From positions 992,001-1,056,000 of the forward strand of contig NW_023504014.1 of NCBI RefSeq assembly GCF_014529535.1: a stretch of DNA of 64,000 bases, given 5' to 3'. Source of the stretch: Bradysia coprophila. Lineage: Eukaryota > Arthropoda > Insecta > Diptera > Sciaridae. Below are positions 52,558 through 64,000 of the stretch, piece after piece (position 1 is the first letter of the stretch; each line of letters opens with the position of its first letter). The notes under the pieces were generated by a model. The model saw only the letters and a list, made by a program, of their open reading frames with translations, was not told the DNA's origin and did not search any database. A program made the position numbers and the translations under genes.

Positions 52558-54428
52558 TCATGTCCGGAGCGATATCGGGGGACTTGACGCAGTCTAACTT
52601 CCAAAAAAAGAACGAAGAAATTTTTTTGAGACGCTGCAACTATATATAGGCGAGAATTTAAGTTTCTTTCCTTTGGCCTGTATCACCACAAATCCTATTC
52701 TATCTTATTTGCGCTTCAAATACGAGCAAAACGAGCTATCACTCGACTATGTAACTTTAAAATTGCCGGAGATACATCGTTTTGAAGTTGGTCATTTTGA
52801 TAGAAAATGCACCAAATTAACGTTTTCCAAACAATCAAAATCTTTCAACTTACTCTGTATGTGTCTATCTGTCTATCTATCGACGGACGATCTCGGAAAC
52901 TAGTCAGCCAATCTCCATGAAATTTTGCAGGAACCTCAGGGTGGGCATAAAAATGAAAATGTGATACGCCATTACCCCAGGAAAAACCAGAATTTTGTTT
53001 TATTGGCCTCGAAGTGGTTTCTGAGTGTGGTTTTCGAGGGTCGGGAACGCGTTTTCGGCTGTAGCTTAGCTGTATTGAAACCTACAGAGGCGTGCGACCC
53101 ATGAAATGAAAGGTATTCGTAACACGATTCGAACAAAAAAATAATTAAAAAAATCGGGGCAGATTCGTTTGAGCTAGAGTGATTAGAGTGACCAAATTTT
53201 GAGCTACTCGAGCGTAGGATGAAAGGACTAATATTTTTTTGGGTTATGAAAGATAGAGAGTTACTTTCTTCGGCAAAGTCTCAGAGTTTTACGAGTAGAA
53301 CAGAAGGGCATTTGTGAAAAATGTCGAAAGTTGGAAATGGGTGGGTCAATTATGTTTTTAGAGGTATTTCTTGAATGGTGGCAGATAGAGAGTTACTTTC
53401 TTCGGCAAAGTCTCAGAGTTTTACGAGTAGAAAAGGTGGCAGATAGAGAATTACTTTCTTCATCAAATTTTCGAATTTCGTCAAATTTTCGAATTTCGTC
53501 AAATTTTCGATTTTCGTCAAATTTTCGAATTTCGTTAAATTTCGTCAAAATTTTCGAATTTCGTCAAATTTTCGATTTTTGTCAAATTTTCGATTTTTGT
53601 CAAATTTTCGAATTTCGTCAAATTTTCGATTTTCGTCAAATTTTCGAATTTCGTTAAATTTCGTCAAAATTTTCGAATTTCGTCAAATTTTCGATTTTTG
53701 TTAAATTTTCGATTTTCGTCAAATTTTCGAATTTCGTCAAATTTTCGAATTTCGTCAAATTTTCAAATTTCGTCAAATTTTTGATTTTCGTCAAATTTTC
53801 GAATTTCGTCAAATATTGTCAAATATTCAAATTTTGCCAAATTTCCGAATTTCTGTTATAAACTGTTATAAAAAGCAGTGTTCTAAAACTTCTAAAACGA
53901 CTGATATCCCAACAAAAATCTCTTCGAGAAAAGTGTGACGCAGTCTATGAAGTACAATTTCTAAAATGAATGATATCGCTAGAGTTGACGCTTTCAGCTT
54001 CGTTACGCAAAAATTAAATTTTACACCCAATTTTAGTTCAAACAAGCTGGCTTAGTTTTTCTCATCATCTGCCAAATAATTTTTACCAAAAAAAAATTTG
54101 ACTGGAAACAACCAAAATTTTACCAAAAAAATCTGCGTCGCATGGGGCAGATAAATTTTCTTGCTGGTCTGTTCCTGAACATCTGCCACTTTGCGACGCA
54201 GATTTTTTTGGTAAAATTTTGGTTGTTTCCAGTCAAATTTTTTATTGGTAAAAATTATTTGGCAGATGATGAGAAAAACTAAGCCAGCTTGTTTGAACTA
54301 AAATTGGGTGTAAAATTTAATTTTTGCGTAACGAAGCTGAAAGCGTCAACTCTAGCGATATCATTCATTTTAGAAATTGTATTTCAAAGACTGCGTCACA
54401 CTTTTCTCGAAGAGATTTTTGTTGGGAT
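52558..54428. mobile_element. Left foldback copy beside nSMase
   Basis: In order: an outer segment starting ATCATGTCCGGAGCGAT, with the GTGATAGCTCGTT complement at 52730-52742; a long tract of TTTCGTCAAATTTTCGAA units (about 53460-53870); an inner arm (about 53880-54150); a spacer of about 30 bp; and the inverted inner arm (to 54428). The second outer segment and tandem tract are absent. The ORF 53331-53657 is generated by the tandem tract. Confidence 0.8.
53460..53870. repeat. Tandem tract of TTTCGTCAAATTTTCGAA
   Basis: About 20 degenerate units of 15-20 bp with TTTCGTCAAA and TTTTCGAA/TTTTCGATT cores. The matching tract in the right foldback copy (57235-57345) is only about 110 bp, so the left has expanded or the right contracted. 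Confidence 0.85.
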
Positions 54429-54899
54429 GAGAGCCAGGCCTACAAGGGCTTTTTGAAAGTTGCATTCATATTCTTTGCCAAAATTTCTACAAAAAATCAC
54501 CGATTTTTTCCTACGTTTGAGCGTGCTTTACAATCAAAACAAACTTAGCGCATGACAATGACAAAACTTTAGCACAATCCTTACCAATGGCATTCTTACC
54601 TATTAATCCTGCAACGCATCCAAGTGGGCAACTACAGTCTTATAATTCAGTTTTTTGTTGTCACATTCACGTTCTTTCTTCAATGATCAAAACAAGAAAC
54701 GGTCTATGAAAACCAGTGACTAACCAATGATGTTAATGATCATAGGTCAAACAGTAAGTCTCGTGCTTAGACCGTACGTGAAGATCATCGTCGGGCTAAT
54801 CGCAAGCTTTTTCGTCGCTATTAAATTTAGTCTCACACTGTACCCAATCCATGTTCAAGAAGTCATTTATTTCCTTGCGGTGATTTTACTTTACATTTC

Positions 54900-56530
54900 C
54901 TATAAACTTCTATCAATTGCCTTTTCACTCTCGGCATTCCGCAACGATATCTCCATAGCCAACTTCCCCGCCAAAATGCCATTCGCTTCCATCGAATTCC
55001 ACAATGTGGCCATAAATAAGAAAAATAACGCCAGTCCAGACACGATCACCCGCAGCACCGTAAACATTGTCTGCAGTCCATACGGCGGAACCATGTCAAT
55101 GAGATAAAAGAGTGTCATCATGACAGCTAGTGCCATGGTGAAATAGATCGTCTTATGCGAACGAAGCTTCTCCAAATTGTCCCGGCAAATGTCGATTGCT
55201 TCGTTCAGGGCGGTAACTAGACCGTTGTCTTCGTTCTTAAAGGTAATATTCGAGCTGTCTGGCAATGGGCTCTGAGGAAGCGTTATTCGAATGCGAGAAT
55301 AGACGGCTTCATGGTCGGAAAAGCTGATTGGATGATCGGGTATGGAGTGCGATAGTGGGAGCTTGTAGTCGAGCACATTTGCCTGGAAATGATTTACCTT
55401 AATGGCACTGAAGTGACTTGTATGTGTCTCAACGTTCAACTTGTTTAGAGCACAAAAAGTCCATTTCTTACCTGACAATCTCTACCAGGTCGATAGAGAA
55501 TGTAATCGATGCGCTTCCCGTTCGGCAAAGAATCTATCGTCGATTGTGGTGTGTACGAATTTGTCGGATTATCACAAGTTGGAACACTATTGTCGCAAGT
55601 TTCAGTCAATTTTGCCGTGGACAGTAATAACCTACCAACGAAAGCCGTCTGAATTTGATGTTACGAACATAATCCGAACACAATTTTACCTGTGTGCCAG
55701 ATCACCTGGTTCCGTATTTAAGTCTCCGGCCAGTACCTGTAATATCGATTCGCCACGAGTACTTTCTATGAATTGAGCAGTATCGAACGATTGAATTACT
55801 CTGTGCGCCTTATAGTCATCACAATCTCGATCGTATTCGGCATGAAGCTGCAAATTGCAATTTTTTTAAGGGAAATCTTTTGCTGCCATCACATCACACT
55901 TACATGAGCAATGTAAATGTTTATCGGTTGTTTCTGCACCATAATTTGGCACAAGCCGACTCCCTTGCCACCGAACCAATCACCTGAAAAAGGACTCTGA
56001 AACGGTGTTCGAAACGACTGAGCGACAGTAAATTACCATGTTGAATACGATGAACGTATCCGTTGACCGACCACGAATGGAATAGTGTCATTGTGATGGG
56101 ATATTTCGATAAAATACACAGTCCTGATCCAACGACACCGCTGGAAAATACAATTTAGTGAGAACATCGAACGTAGTTACAACGGGGAACCATACCTGTG
56201 AAAGTAATGAGAGAACGGCAAACTTTTCTGCGTTACTTTCCGGATGTATTCAAAGTCGTCGTTGCTCCACACCTAGTGATAGTAAGAGACATTGTTGTGT
56301 CGTACTCAAATTAATTCCGGTGCCACTTACTTCTTGTAGTGAAACGACATCATAGTCACCATCAGCTAACTGCTTGCTGATTGCATTCACTCTGAGGCTC
56401 CGGTCCTTTGAAATGAATGGAATCCCCCTGCAATACGATTTAAATCTTTAGAACGCTGGCTGTGGTACCGATACTGATCTACGAACCATATATTCAGTGT
56501 CAGGATGCTTAACTCGACTATTGAAATCAT
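54900..56530 (-). CDS. Neutral sphingomyelinase (SMPD2 type)
   Basis: Eight exons on the minus strand: 56530-56487, 56427-56331, 56272-56196, 56140-56037, 55983-55904, 55847-55690, 55631-55472, 55382-54900. All junctions are GT/AG and in phase, 400 residues. It belongs to the endonuclease/exonuclease/phosphatase fold: LTLNIWGIPF at the N-terminus, the metal-binding Glu in VVSLQE (E47), IAHLHAEYD (H136), AGDLNTEPGD (D176, N178), NGKRIDYIL, and the catalytic Asp-His in FSDHEAV (D263, H264). Two C-terminal membrane helices (about 318-338 and 347-370) are typical of this subtype. In the family it cleaves sphingomyelin to ceramide and phosphocholine with Mg2+ at ER/nuclear or plasma membranes. All visible catalytic positions are kept. 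AATAAA lies about 30 bp after the TAG stop (54866-54871 on plus as TTTATT). The gene is bracketed by foldback copies. Confidence 0.94.
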
Positions 56531-56892
56531 AATGACATCATAGAAGCGTCTGTCTGTCTCTATCGTCGCTATGCAAAATGCAACAAAAATATAATTCCAA
56601 GCTTAAATCAGCTGGTGTTTGCAAACAAAGGTGTCAATAGTTCGTTGACATTTTCCCTGGTAGCATATTTTGTACCCGTTGTCATCGCTCTGGAAAGAAT
56701 GGGAGCACTGTAAGTTGAGCTTCACATTAGTATCTTTGGAACTCTGATTGAGTAGCTACTCAACGTAATAGGGCATTCCATGTCGGAAATTGTTCACTTT
56801 TATGCTGCGTGTTCTTCTGCAATTTTTTATATGGGATGCCGCGGGGACAAAGTTGTTCGAAATATTATCGAAATTCGAACTGGAACTGGAAC

Positions 56893-58193
56893 GCATGTGG
56901 CAGATAAATTTTCTTGCTGGTCTGTTCCTGAACATTTGCCACTTTGCGACGCCGATTTTTTTGGTAAAATTTTGGTTGTTTCCAGTCAAATTTTTTTTGG
57001 TAAAAATTATTTGGCAGATGATGAGAAAAACTAAGCCAGCTTGTTTGAACTAATTGAGTGTAAAATTTAATTTTTGCGTAACGAAGCTGAAAGCGTCAAC
57101 TCTAGCGATATCATTCATTTTAGAAATTGTACTTCAAAGACTGCGTCACACTTTTCTCGAAGAGATTTTTGTTGGGATATCAGTCGTTTTAGAAGTTTTA
57201 GAACACTGCTTTTTATAACAGTTTATAACAGAAATTCGGAAATTTGACGAAAATCGAAAATTTGACGAAAATCGAAAATTTGACGAAATTCGAAAATTTG
57301 ACGAAAATCGAAAATTTTACGAAAATCGAAAATTTGACGAAGAAAGTAATTCTCTATCTGCCACCATTCAAGAAATATCTCTAAAACCCCAATTGACCCA
57401 CCCATTTCCAACTTTCGACATTTTTCACAAATGCCCTTCTTTTCTACTTATAAAACTCTGAGACTTTGCCGAAGAAAGTAACTCTCTATCTTTCATAACC
57501 CAAAAAAATATTAGTCCTTTCATCCTACGCTCGAGTAGCTCAAAATTTGGTCACTCTAATCACTCTAGCTCAAACGAATCTGCCCCGATTTTTGTAATTA
57601 TTTTTTTGTTCGAATCGTGTTACGAATACCTTTCATTTGATGGGTCGCACGCCTCTGTAGGTTTCAATACAGCTAAGCTACAGCCGAAAACGCGTTCCCG
57701 ACCCTCGAAAACCACACTCAGAAACCACTTCGAGGCCAATAAAACAAAATTCTGGTTTTTCCTGGGGTAATGGCGTATCACATTTTCATTTTTATGCTCA
57801 CCCTGAGGTTCCTGCAAAATTTCATGGAGATTGGCTGACTAGTTTCCGAGATCGTCTGTCGATAAATAGATAGACAGATAGACAGATAGAAACATACAGA
57901 GTAAGTTGAAAGATTTTGATTGTTTGGGAAAAGTCAATTTGGTGTAACTATTTTCTATGAAAAGTGCCAATTTCAAAACGATGTATCTCCGGTAATTTTA
58001 AAGCTACATAGTCAAGTGATAGCTCGTTTTGCTCGTATTTGAAGCGCGCATAAGATTTGTGGTGATACAGGCCAAAGGAAAGAAACTTAAATTCTCGCCT
58101 ATATATAGTTGCCGCGTCTCAAAAAATTTTCTTCGTTCTTTTTTTGGAAGTTAGACTGCGTCAAGTCCTCCGCTATCGCTCCGGACATGATGT
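56893..58193. mobile_element. Right foldback copy beside nSMase
   Basis: It begins with the spacer and inner arm (56893-57178), a direct repeat of 54139-54428. Then come the short tandem tract (57235-57345) and an outer segment that is the reverse complement of the left copy's outer segment (GTGATAGCTCGTT at 58017-58029), ending ATCGCTCCGGACATGAT. The first outer segment, tract and inner arm are absent. Minus-strand ORFs at 57223-57411 and 57620-57817 are repeat-derived. Confidence 0.8.
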
Positions 58194-58882
58194 GCGCAAA
58201 CTAACCACTTTCTCTCTAACGACATTGAATTCAACCACGGCAGAGTAAAATAAACCAGGAAGGAGCGGTTCATTTTCGAAACGTCAAATAAGGGACCTAA
58301 TACATGGGATGAAAATGAACTCAAATGAGCACTGACATAAATTAAAAAAAATTTTTCGCGAAATATCAAGGGCTACTAGATTATTCAGGTCCCTAGTCAA
58401 ACAAGCGCTCCTGCCTGGTTAACTTTACTCTGTCGTGATTCAACTTCAGTAACAATCCAGAGATGTTTTTGTCGAAAAAAATATTTTTCTGGAATTCTTC
58501 TGGTCCTCTAGCGCTCCAAAACAACACTGACTGTTCTATCTACATCTCTTTCTTAGCAGCATGACTTTTTCGAAAACGTTCGTTCGGGTATCTTATGGTA
58601 CGCTATTCACACCGAGTGTCTGTTTCCCAGTACATAATTCTGAAGGTATTCGTGATTTTCGAGGACATCAAAATATGAATGATCTAATATGTCAAACTAG
58701 TATAGGAGAGAGCTGATAGAGAAGCTCAGTCAGTCGTAACATTAACCAACTAACATTTTGTAAATATTTACTAAACAAATCATCTAACAGCTTCGTAGCA
58801 TAGACGGGTAGTATGAGATATTAGACGAGTCATATATTTTGGTTGAATCAACAATCAGTGAATAGCTAATAAAACGTACAGG
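58194..58882. other. 5' flank of the glucosyltransferase gene
   Basis: Non-coding sequence between the right foldback copy and the ATG at 58883. It must contain that gene's promoter unless an upstream exon lies further left. No motif stands out. Confidence 0.35.
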
Positions 58883-60571
58883 ATGTTGGTTGTGATAGTC
58901 TTCTTGCTTTTCAACGGCTGTGGTGTACAAACAGAAGTCTCCTCAGTAAAGTCTCTAGATCTGCGTAAGACGAAAGTCTGGGGACCGGGCATACAAACAC
59001 CGCAGGCTGTTATGCCTGCAAGATATTTTTTCATTCAAGCCGTTGATTCGAAGGGGAAAGAGTAAGTGAAAGAACCATTCGACCATCAACGAAATTTTAC
59101 CTCAGTTCATTTGCACACAGCATACCAACGTCCCGGCCAGAGAAATATGAAATCAACATTCAAGGCTCATCGCGTTTCGGCGCTTGTCGATATTCGTTGG
59201 ATCAAATTGATCGAAAGGACGGTTCCATCATTGTACGCTATAAAATGGTCGACGTTTGTCGGAACGCTGAAATTCACATCAAATATCGGAATGAACATGT
59301 GGCCAAGTCACCATACTCGGCTGGAACAATTTATTCCGAGAGCTGTAATTGTCCCGTCGACGTAGACGAATATCTGGCAACGAATGAATGTTCGCCGCAG
59401 AAACAAATCGACGATGATCTGAGCCCGTTTCGGAAGGTTAATTTCACCAACATTCGAGCGAAAATCATACAAAAATATGACCTGCCCAACAGTGTGTCGT
59501 TGTGCAACTATGTTGTCAGAAATAATGAGATATTCCGCCAATGCTTCGGACAGTATACCGGCTTTAAGATGTTCATGGACGCTGTACTGATATCGTTGGT
59601 GAAGAAGGTCAAACTGCCGGACACGGAATTCTTTATCAATTTGGGCGACTGGCCACTGATGAAGAAAGGCGGACAGACTAGAACAACCGGTCCATATCCG
59701 ATATTCTCGTGGTGCGGCAGTGAAGATACGTTCGATATAGTCTTGCCGACCTATGACATCACCGAATCAACTCTACAGAATATGGGACGAGTGACGTTGG
59801 ATATGCTATCGGTGCAACGAGCAGGAAAGCCATGGACCGAAAAGGCAGATCGGGCATTTTTTCGAGGTCGAGACTCTCGTCGCGAACGTCTTGATTTGAT
59901 CGACATTGCCCGTGAGAATCCGGACATTTTCAACGTGTCTCTGACCAATTTCTTCTTCTTTCGTGACGACGAGGAAAAGTATGGTCCGAAGGTTGCGCAC
60001 ATTTCGTTGATGGAATTTTTCGATGTAAGTACCATGAATGCGGATCCGATCAACTCGATCGTAACGGGTTTTAATAATTGCCGTTCCAGTATAAGTACCA
60101 AATCAATTTGGATGGAACTGTAGCAGCTTATAGGCTTCCGTATCTTCTAGCTGGTAGTTCTTTGGTGCTGAAGCAAGACTCTCCATTTTACGAACATTTT
60201 TATAAGAAACTCATTCCGAATCATCATTACATTCCATTCAAGCGGGATTTGTGTAAGTCGTTCGAGGAGCAATCATTTTAATCCGTCTCTGACCACGGAA
60301 AATATTCACTTCCACAGCCGACTTAACGGAGAAAGTGGTGTGGGCCATGAAAAACGAGCGAAAAGTCCTGGAGATCGTGAAAAACGCACAGCGATTCACG
60401 CGAGAAAATCTTTTACCCAAAGACATTTACTGTTACCATGTGTTGCTGCTGAAGCAATGGAGCCAGAATCTCGTTGAAGTGCACATTCAACCTCATATGG
60501 ATCGGGTGCCGATGCCAGCCAGTGATTGTGATTGTCACGATGAATCGTCTCAATTGAGAGACGAATTGTAA
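58883..60571 (+). CDS. ER protein O-glucosyltransferase, POGLUT2/3 (KDELC) type
   Basis: Four exons: 58883-59061, 59106-60024, 60090-60252, 60318-60571. GT/AG and in phase, 504 residues, very close to the vertebrate length. It has a signal peptide ([14 protein letters not shown]), a filamin-type Ig domain (about 25-130, with the family phrase [20 protein letters not shown]), and a CAP10 glycosyltransferase domain (about 170-490) with [30 protein letters not shown] and [20 protein letters not shown]. The C-terminus is RDEL, an ER-retrieval signal. Vertebrate POGLUT2/3 add O-glucose to EGF repeats of Notch and fibrillins. The same activity is inferred here. It is not Rumi/POGLUT1, which lacks the filamin domain. 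Exon 2 starts at the acceptor TTTTACCTCAG because only that keeps the frame to the [11 protein letters not shown] segment. AATAAA is at 60706-60711. Confidence 0.94.
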
Positions 60572-60705
60572 ATTAGAAATTGTAGTCATTGTTACCGATG
60601 TAACCGGTATATAGATTGTATGAACTGGGTTCCTATGCAACGTGTTTACCTTAATTTTTTTTAAAGATTATTTTTTGTCTATTATTCCCGACATGCAGGT
60701 GTAGC

Positions 60706-60711
60706 AATAAA
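60706..60711 (+). terminator. Poly(A) signal of the glucosyltransferase gene
   Basis: AATAAA 135 bp after the TAA stop, within the 288-bp gap between the two convergent stop codons. Confidence 0.6.
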
Positions 60712-60859
60712 TTGAATTTATGCGATTCGGGAGATGCATTTTCCTTGTGGGAGTGCTTAGTAGGGGTGTGGTTAGGTCGCTGACGATTTAATCGTTTGTA
60801 AGTCGAGTTAATTCAGTAAGAGTTAAGAGTTCAACTCAAAGAATGAATTGAAATCCATT

Positions 60860-60866
60860 TTATTCA
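60860..60866 (-). terminator. Poly(A) signal overlapping the Pch2 stop codon
   Basis: The minus strand reads GAATAAAATGG, with TAA the stop. No other AATAAA on this strand was seen down to the convergent neighbour's stop, so this may be the functional signal. Confidence 0.45.
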
Positions 60867-62436
60867 ACATTCAACTTACACTGACCGTTCACACCTTTTG
60901 TATCGGACATATGTTTTCCAACAGCATTTTGCATGGCTTTCAGACAGCCCCTTAGTCCTGGCCTGTCGACCAGTTGGACCAGACTAGCATAAGCCAAGAA
61001 CGGAATTTTTTTCAATGTGCGACCGCTCAACCCTTTACTCATTTCCAGCAACACTCTAAATTGTTGATACAACTCGCCGTCCACCGATTTCTTGAGCAAC
61101 AAAAATTCATTGTCACCATCGACGACAAGGCCAACGTCAATCAGTTCCCGTAACATCAGCGTGTATATCTGCGCCAGGCCGGTCACATCGGGAAAACCAA
61201 CGTATTGCTTGATGTCGGCTCGATCGAGGAATGCTGAATCGATTGATGATGTTAAATTGCTGGTGGTGAGCACTAAAACGTTGGGATGTTTGCGTATTTG
61301 ATCGAGTTGAGTTAGCACTGCATTCACCACGCGTATGGAGTCGGTGGGTTCGTTGGCTGTGGGGGGAGAATTGGGATAGGAAAACTTCGATTTCTGTATT
61401 TGTGAAGAGATGGCTTACACGATGAACTTCTTGCGAAGGCAATCGATTCGACTTCGTCGATTAGGACGCACACCAAATGGGTTGGATTCTCGACCACGTC
61501 TCTGATTTTTTCGAACAATTTCATCACAAGCTTTCCACTCTTTTCGGAAAGGAAAGGACAGTTAACAGAATTGCAAGAAGTCGGTAGAGATAGAGATGCA
61601 TTGAAAGCCACAACTTACCTCCGAGAACCATTTCGAGAAGAGGCTGTGCGAATTGATTTCAATGAGATGCGTGCATTTGAACGTACTTTTCATGCGAATT
61701 GAGATCTTCTGTGCAATGGCTTTGCATAAGCTGGTCTTCCCTGTTCCGGCCGGTCCGTGCAACAAAATCAATCGATTGCATGAGATCACATTCGGATTGA
61801 TTCCGCTCTTCGAGAACAACATCGACGTTTCAACGAACTGAAGGAGCTAAAGGCAGAACGGAAGGCAAATTTTAAATCCGATTTCATCCGGTTCGCAGAC
61901 CAAATACCATACATTCTCTTTGAGCCCTTGCTCGAAATACAGGTTGTTCCAACTGTCGTGAAATTCCCTAGACGGAAGTATCCAATGATTGGCTGCAGCT
62001 GTCTCTTCATCACTCCCATTCTAGATTCGTAAAAGAAATGCCTCGGAATATCAAAAGAACTTTGATGAAGTTGTACATGAAGACGGTGTCTGTGTACCTC
62101 AATCATTTCCAGTTCGGGATCGGGACGATTCAGTTTGTAAACAAAGAACGTTGTGTTATTGGTGTTGATCGGGAATTCGTCCACTTTGCAAGAAACCAAT
62201 AGCGCCTCAGCATGATCGGCGATTGCACCATGAGCACTCTCTAATTTCAAGTATTTATGATCGTAATCCGATAGAGAATTGACATTGAAATGTTCATTGA
62301 TGAAGGGAATGACAAGAGTTTGCACATTTTCCGGTGATATTTCGCTGGAAAACAATGAATTCGAAATATTGTCTAATACGGATGCTGGGTGTACCTACGT
62401 CTTTTTGCAAACTACTTCCACTGAATTGAGTTTCAT
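60860..62436 (-). CDS. Pch2/TRIP13 AAA+ ATPase
   Basis: Six exons on the minus strand: 62436-62399, 62344-62098, 62020-61913, 61846-61619, 61539-61419, 61356-60860. GT/AG and in phase, 412 residues. Walker A GPAGTGKT (162-169), Walker B VLIDEVES (D235, E236), the signature FSKWFSE, the sensor segment LVLTTSNLT and [10 protein letters not shown] mark it as Pch2/TRIP13. [14 protein letters not shown] is the family's pre-AAA motif. The small third exon beginning [12 protein letters not shown] was found by matching that motif, and the exon 4 acceptor (CTGCCTTTAG) was chosen because it supplies the LLQFVETS segment. In the family the hexamer remodels HORMA proteins (Mad2, HORMAD/Hop1) in the spindle checkpoint and meiotic prophase. 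The stop codon overlaps AATAAA. No lesions seen. Confidence 0.94.
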
Positions 62437-62649
62437 TATTCTACAACAACAGCTTTTGTGTTGTTTCTACGGAACGAATATTTAAATTAACGAAATGGAC
62501 TGGTACGACTGGTATGTTTCAAAATATAAATTATTGGAGCTGTCATCATTTCACTATCGGTAAAATAGGATATGACAACCCTGGTGGTAATTTTCGTCAC
62601 TGGGATTGAGACACAAAAATGGCGGGAATTTTCAATTTTCTCAAAAAAC
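62437..62649. other. Pch2 upstream sequence
   Basis: About 210 bp between the Pch2 start codon and the start of a CCCCGTAC element. It presumably contains the proximal promoter. No recognised motif. Confidence 0.35.
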
Positions 62650-63672
62650 CGAGCCATCAGAACAGTCGGAGCGTTTGCTGCGACTGAGCCCCGTACAAAC
62701 CCGTATATCTATTGCGTACGTGACCCTAGTGCGTCTGTCACCCTACTTTGACCGTAAGCCTATGCGCCGGTTAAAGTAGTTAAAGTAAAATTATTATGGA
62801 ATGTGTACATCTTAGAAATTGCGCATAGCGCAATTACGAAGCCCCGTACGACGTTCCTTTCAAATAAAACAAAAATTTCAAATAGCCCTAAAATTTTAAT
62901 TTATTGAGTATAAATACACATAGGGCCTAGTATCGGCCTCAGTCCGAGGATCCAAATTAAATTTTTTTCAACTACATTCTATTCGGCCTTTGATTACCTT
63001 CCAAATGAAACAAAAAATACGGAAAACGGATGAAATTTGCTCGAGTTTTATGTAAAATACACATAGGGCCCTAGTAGCGGCCTTAGTCCGAGGACCCAAA
63101 TTTAATTTTTTTTCAACAACATTCTATTCGGCCTTTGATTACCTTTCAAATGAAACAAAAATTACGAAAAACGGATGAAATTTGCTCGAGTTATATGTAA
63201 AATACACATAGGGCCCTAGTAGATTTTCTCTTCTAAGGCCCTAACTCACGGTCCACACACCCGACTTAAAAAAACTTTTTTTTTCCTGGATTGATATTGA
63301 CAATACCTATCATTTGCCGTGTCATTTACATTTCCATCGTTTATTTTGCCATAAATATCACCAAAAGACCTTAAATCACTTAGGTGGCCCTAACTCACGG
63401 AGGGCCGACCCGAATATGCCCATCTTCGAACTTAGTCTCACTATTTTGACTATCTTTCAGGGAAAAAAAATTTGAAATCGGATTTGATTTACTCAAGATA
63501 TCGACGTGACGGACAGACGGACAGACGGACAGACGGCCCAAATTTTTATTGCGGATTCGTCATCTATGAACATAGGCAAACACTTTGCCCTTACCGTCTG
63601 CTTCGAATTCCATCAATTACACACGGCATCGTAATCCTATAAGCCCCTTCGTACTTCGTACGGGGCTAAAAA
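62650..63672 (+). mobile_element. CCCCGTAC-family element, copy 5
   Basis: It starts CGAGCCATCAGAACAGTCGG and ends GTACGGGGCTAAAAA. It has two to three internal units, the GGACAGAC microsatellite and the conserved tail. It carries the unoccupied SINE target (CCTACTTTGACCGT at 62742-62755). The ORF at 63585-63791 overlaps its tail and is not supported. Confidence 0.8.
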
Positions 63673-63889
63673 TCCGTTCTTGGCTTATGCTAGACTACTT
63701 AGGGGCCTACACAACCCACATTTCCTGGTGGCATGACGGTACGGCTACGACTAATAATATAGATGACGAGGACCATAGCAAAAAATCTTGATATATCAAG
63801 AACCAGAATAGAAAAAATTGGGATCACTGGCATTGTGTAGAAAACTCTTTGCAAACAATAATATAATCTTTTATTAGAATGATTAGGCA

Positions 63890-64000
63890 TGGGCGATAAT
63901 GATAATGATTATCGATAATTATCGATAATCGATAATTGTCGACTTTTTTATTGAAAATTATCAAAAAAATATTGATAATCGATAATTATTGATATTTTGA
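63890..64000. repeat. TATCGATAAT-rich repeat at window edge
   Basis: Runs of GATAAT, TATCGATAAT and AATTATCGATAAT, including at least two exact TATCGATA octamers. The window ends inside it. Confidence 0.6.

Noticed and set aside
53331..53657. 108-codon plus-strand ORF with SSNFRISSNFR repeats
   Set aside because: Translation of the TTTCGTCAAATTTTCG tandem tract.
54727..55107. 126-codon plus-strand ORF
   Set aside because: Antisense to the last exon of neutral sphingomyelinase, and the hydrophobic stretches mirror the membrane-helix codons.

Overview
The window is AT-rich animal nuclear DNA with spliced genes, GT/AG introns, AATAAA signals, nested transposons and satellites. Gene content and protein sequences (Syndapin, neutral sphingomyelinase, Pch2, a POGLUT2/3-type glucosyltransferase, TMEM184) point to an insect. 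The proteins read closest to those I know from flies, so a dipteran is likely. The species cannot be fixed from the sequence.

Six protein-coding genes can be modelled exon by exon, each with an open frame and consistent splice phases. They are Syndapin (+, 8810-27553, ten coding exons over 18.7 kb), a domesticated BED-finger/hAT-derived protein (-, 40914-38290, five exons), a TMEM184 family membrane protein (+, 42670-48154, seven exons), neutral sphingomyelinase (-, 56530-54900, eight exons), an ER CAP10 glucosyltransferase ending in RDEL (+, 58883-60571, four exons), and the AAA+ ATPase Pch2/TRIP13 (-, 62436-60860, six exons). The BED/hAT and TMEM184 genes are head to head, as are nSMase and the glucosyltransferase. 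The glucosyltransferase and Pch2 converge. There is no operon-like logic: these are unrelated housekeeping, membrane, ER and meiotic genes in a repeat-rich setting.

Much of the rest is mobile DNA in nested layers: (i) a family of 1-1.6 kb elements beginning near GTCAGAACAGTCGGAGCG and ending TTCGTACGGGGCTAAAAA, five copies, one inside another; (ii) a tRNA-headed SINE with target duplication, plus a longer retroelement sharing its body and tail; (iii) a 5'-truncated, frameshifted non-LTR reverse transcriptase inside one copy of a terminal-inverted-repeat element, whose second copy gives the empty site; (iv) hAT-like MITEs with CAGNGCCTA ends and low-complexity interiors; (v) TA-flanked MITEs beginning TACAGT; (vi) foldback elements with long inverted arms, two partial copies of which bracket the sphingomyelinase gene; (vii) a six-unit 181-bp satellite; and (viii) a 1.4-kb array of CGATAATATCG-type palindromes next to the BED/hAT gene.

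The strongest candidates for something new are the foldback/sphingomyelinase arrangement, a 13-bp motif shared by otherwise dissimilar foldback elements, the palindrome array, and the five-copy CCCCGTAC family. All sequence comparisons were made by eye within this window, with no database search.
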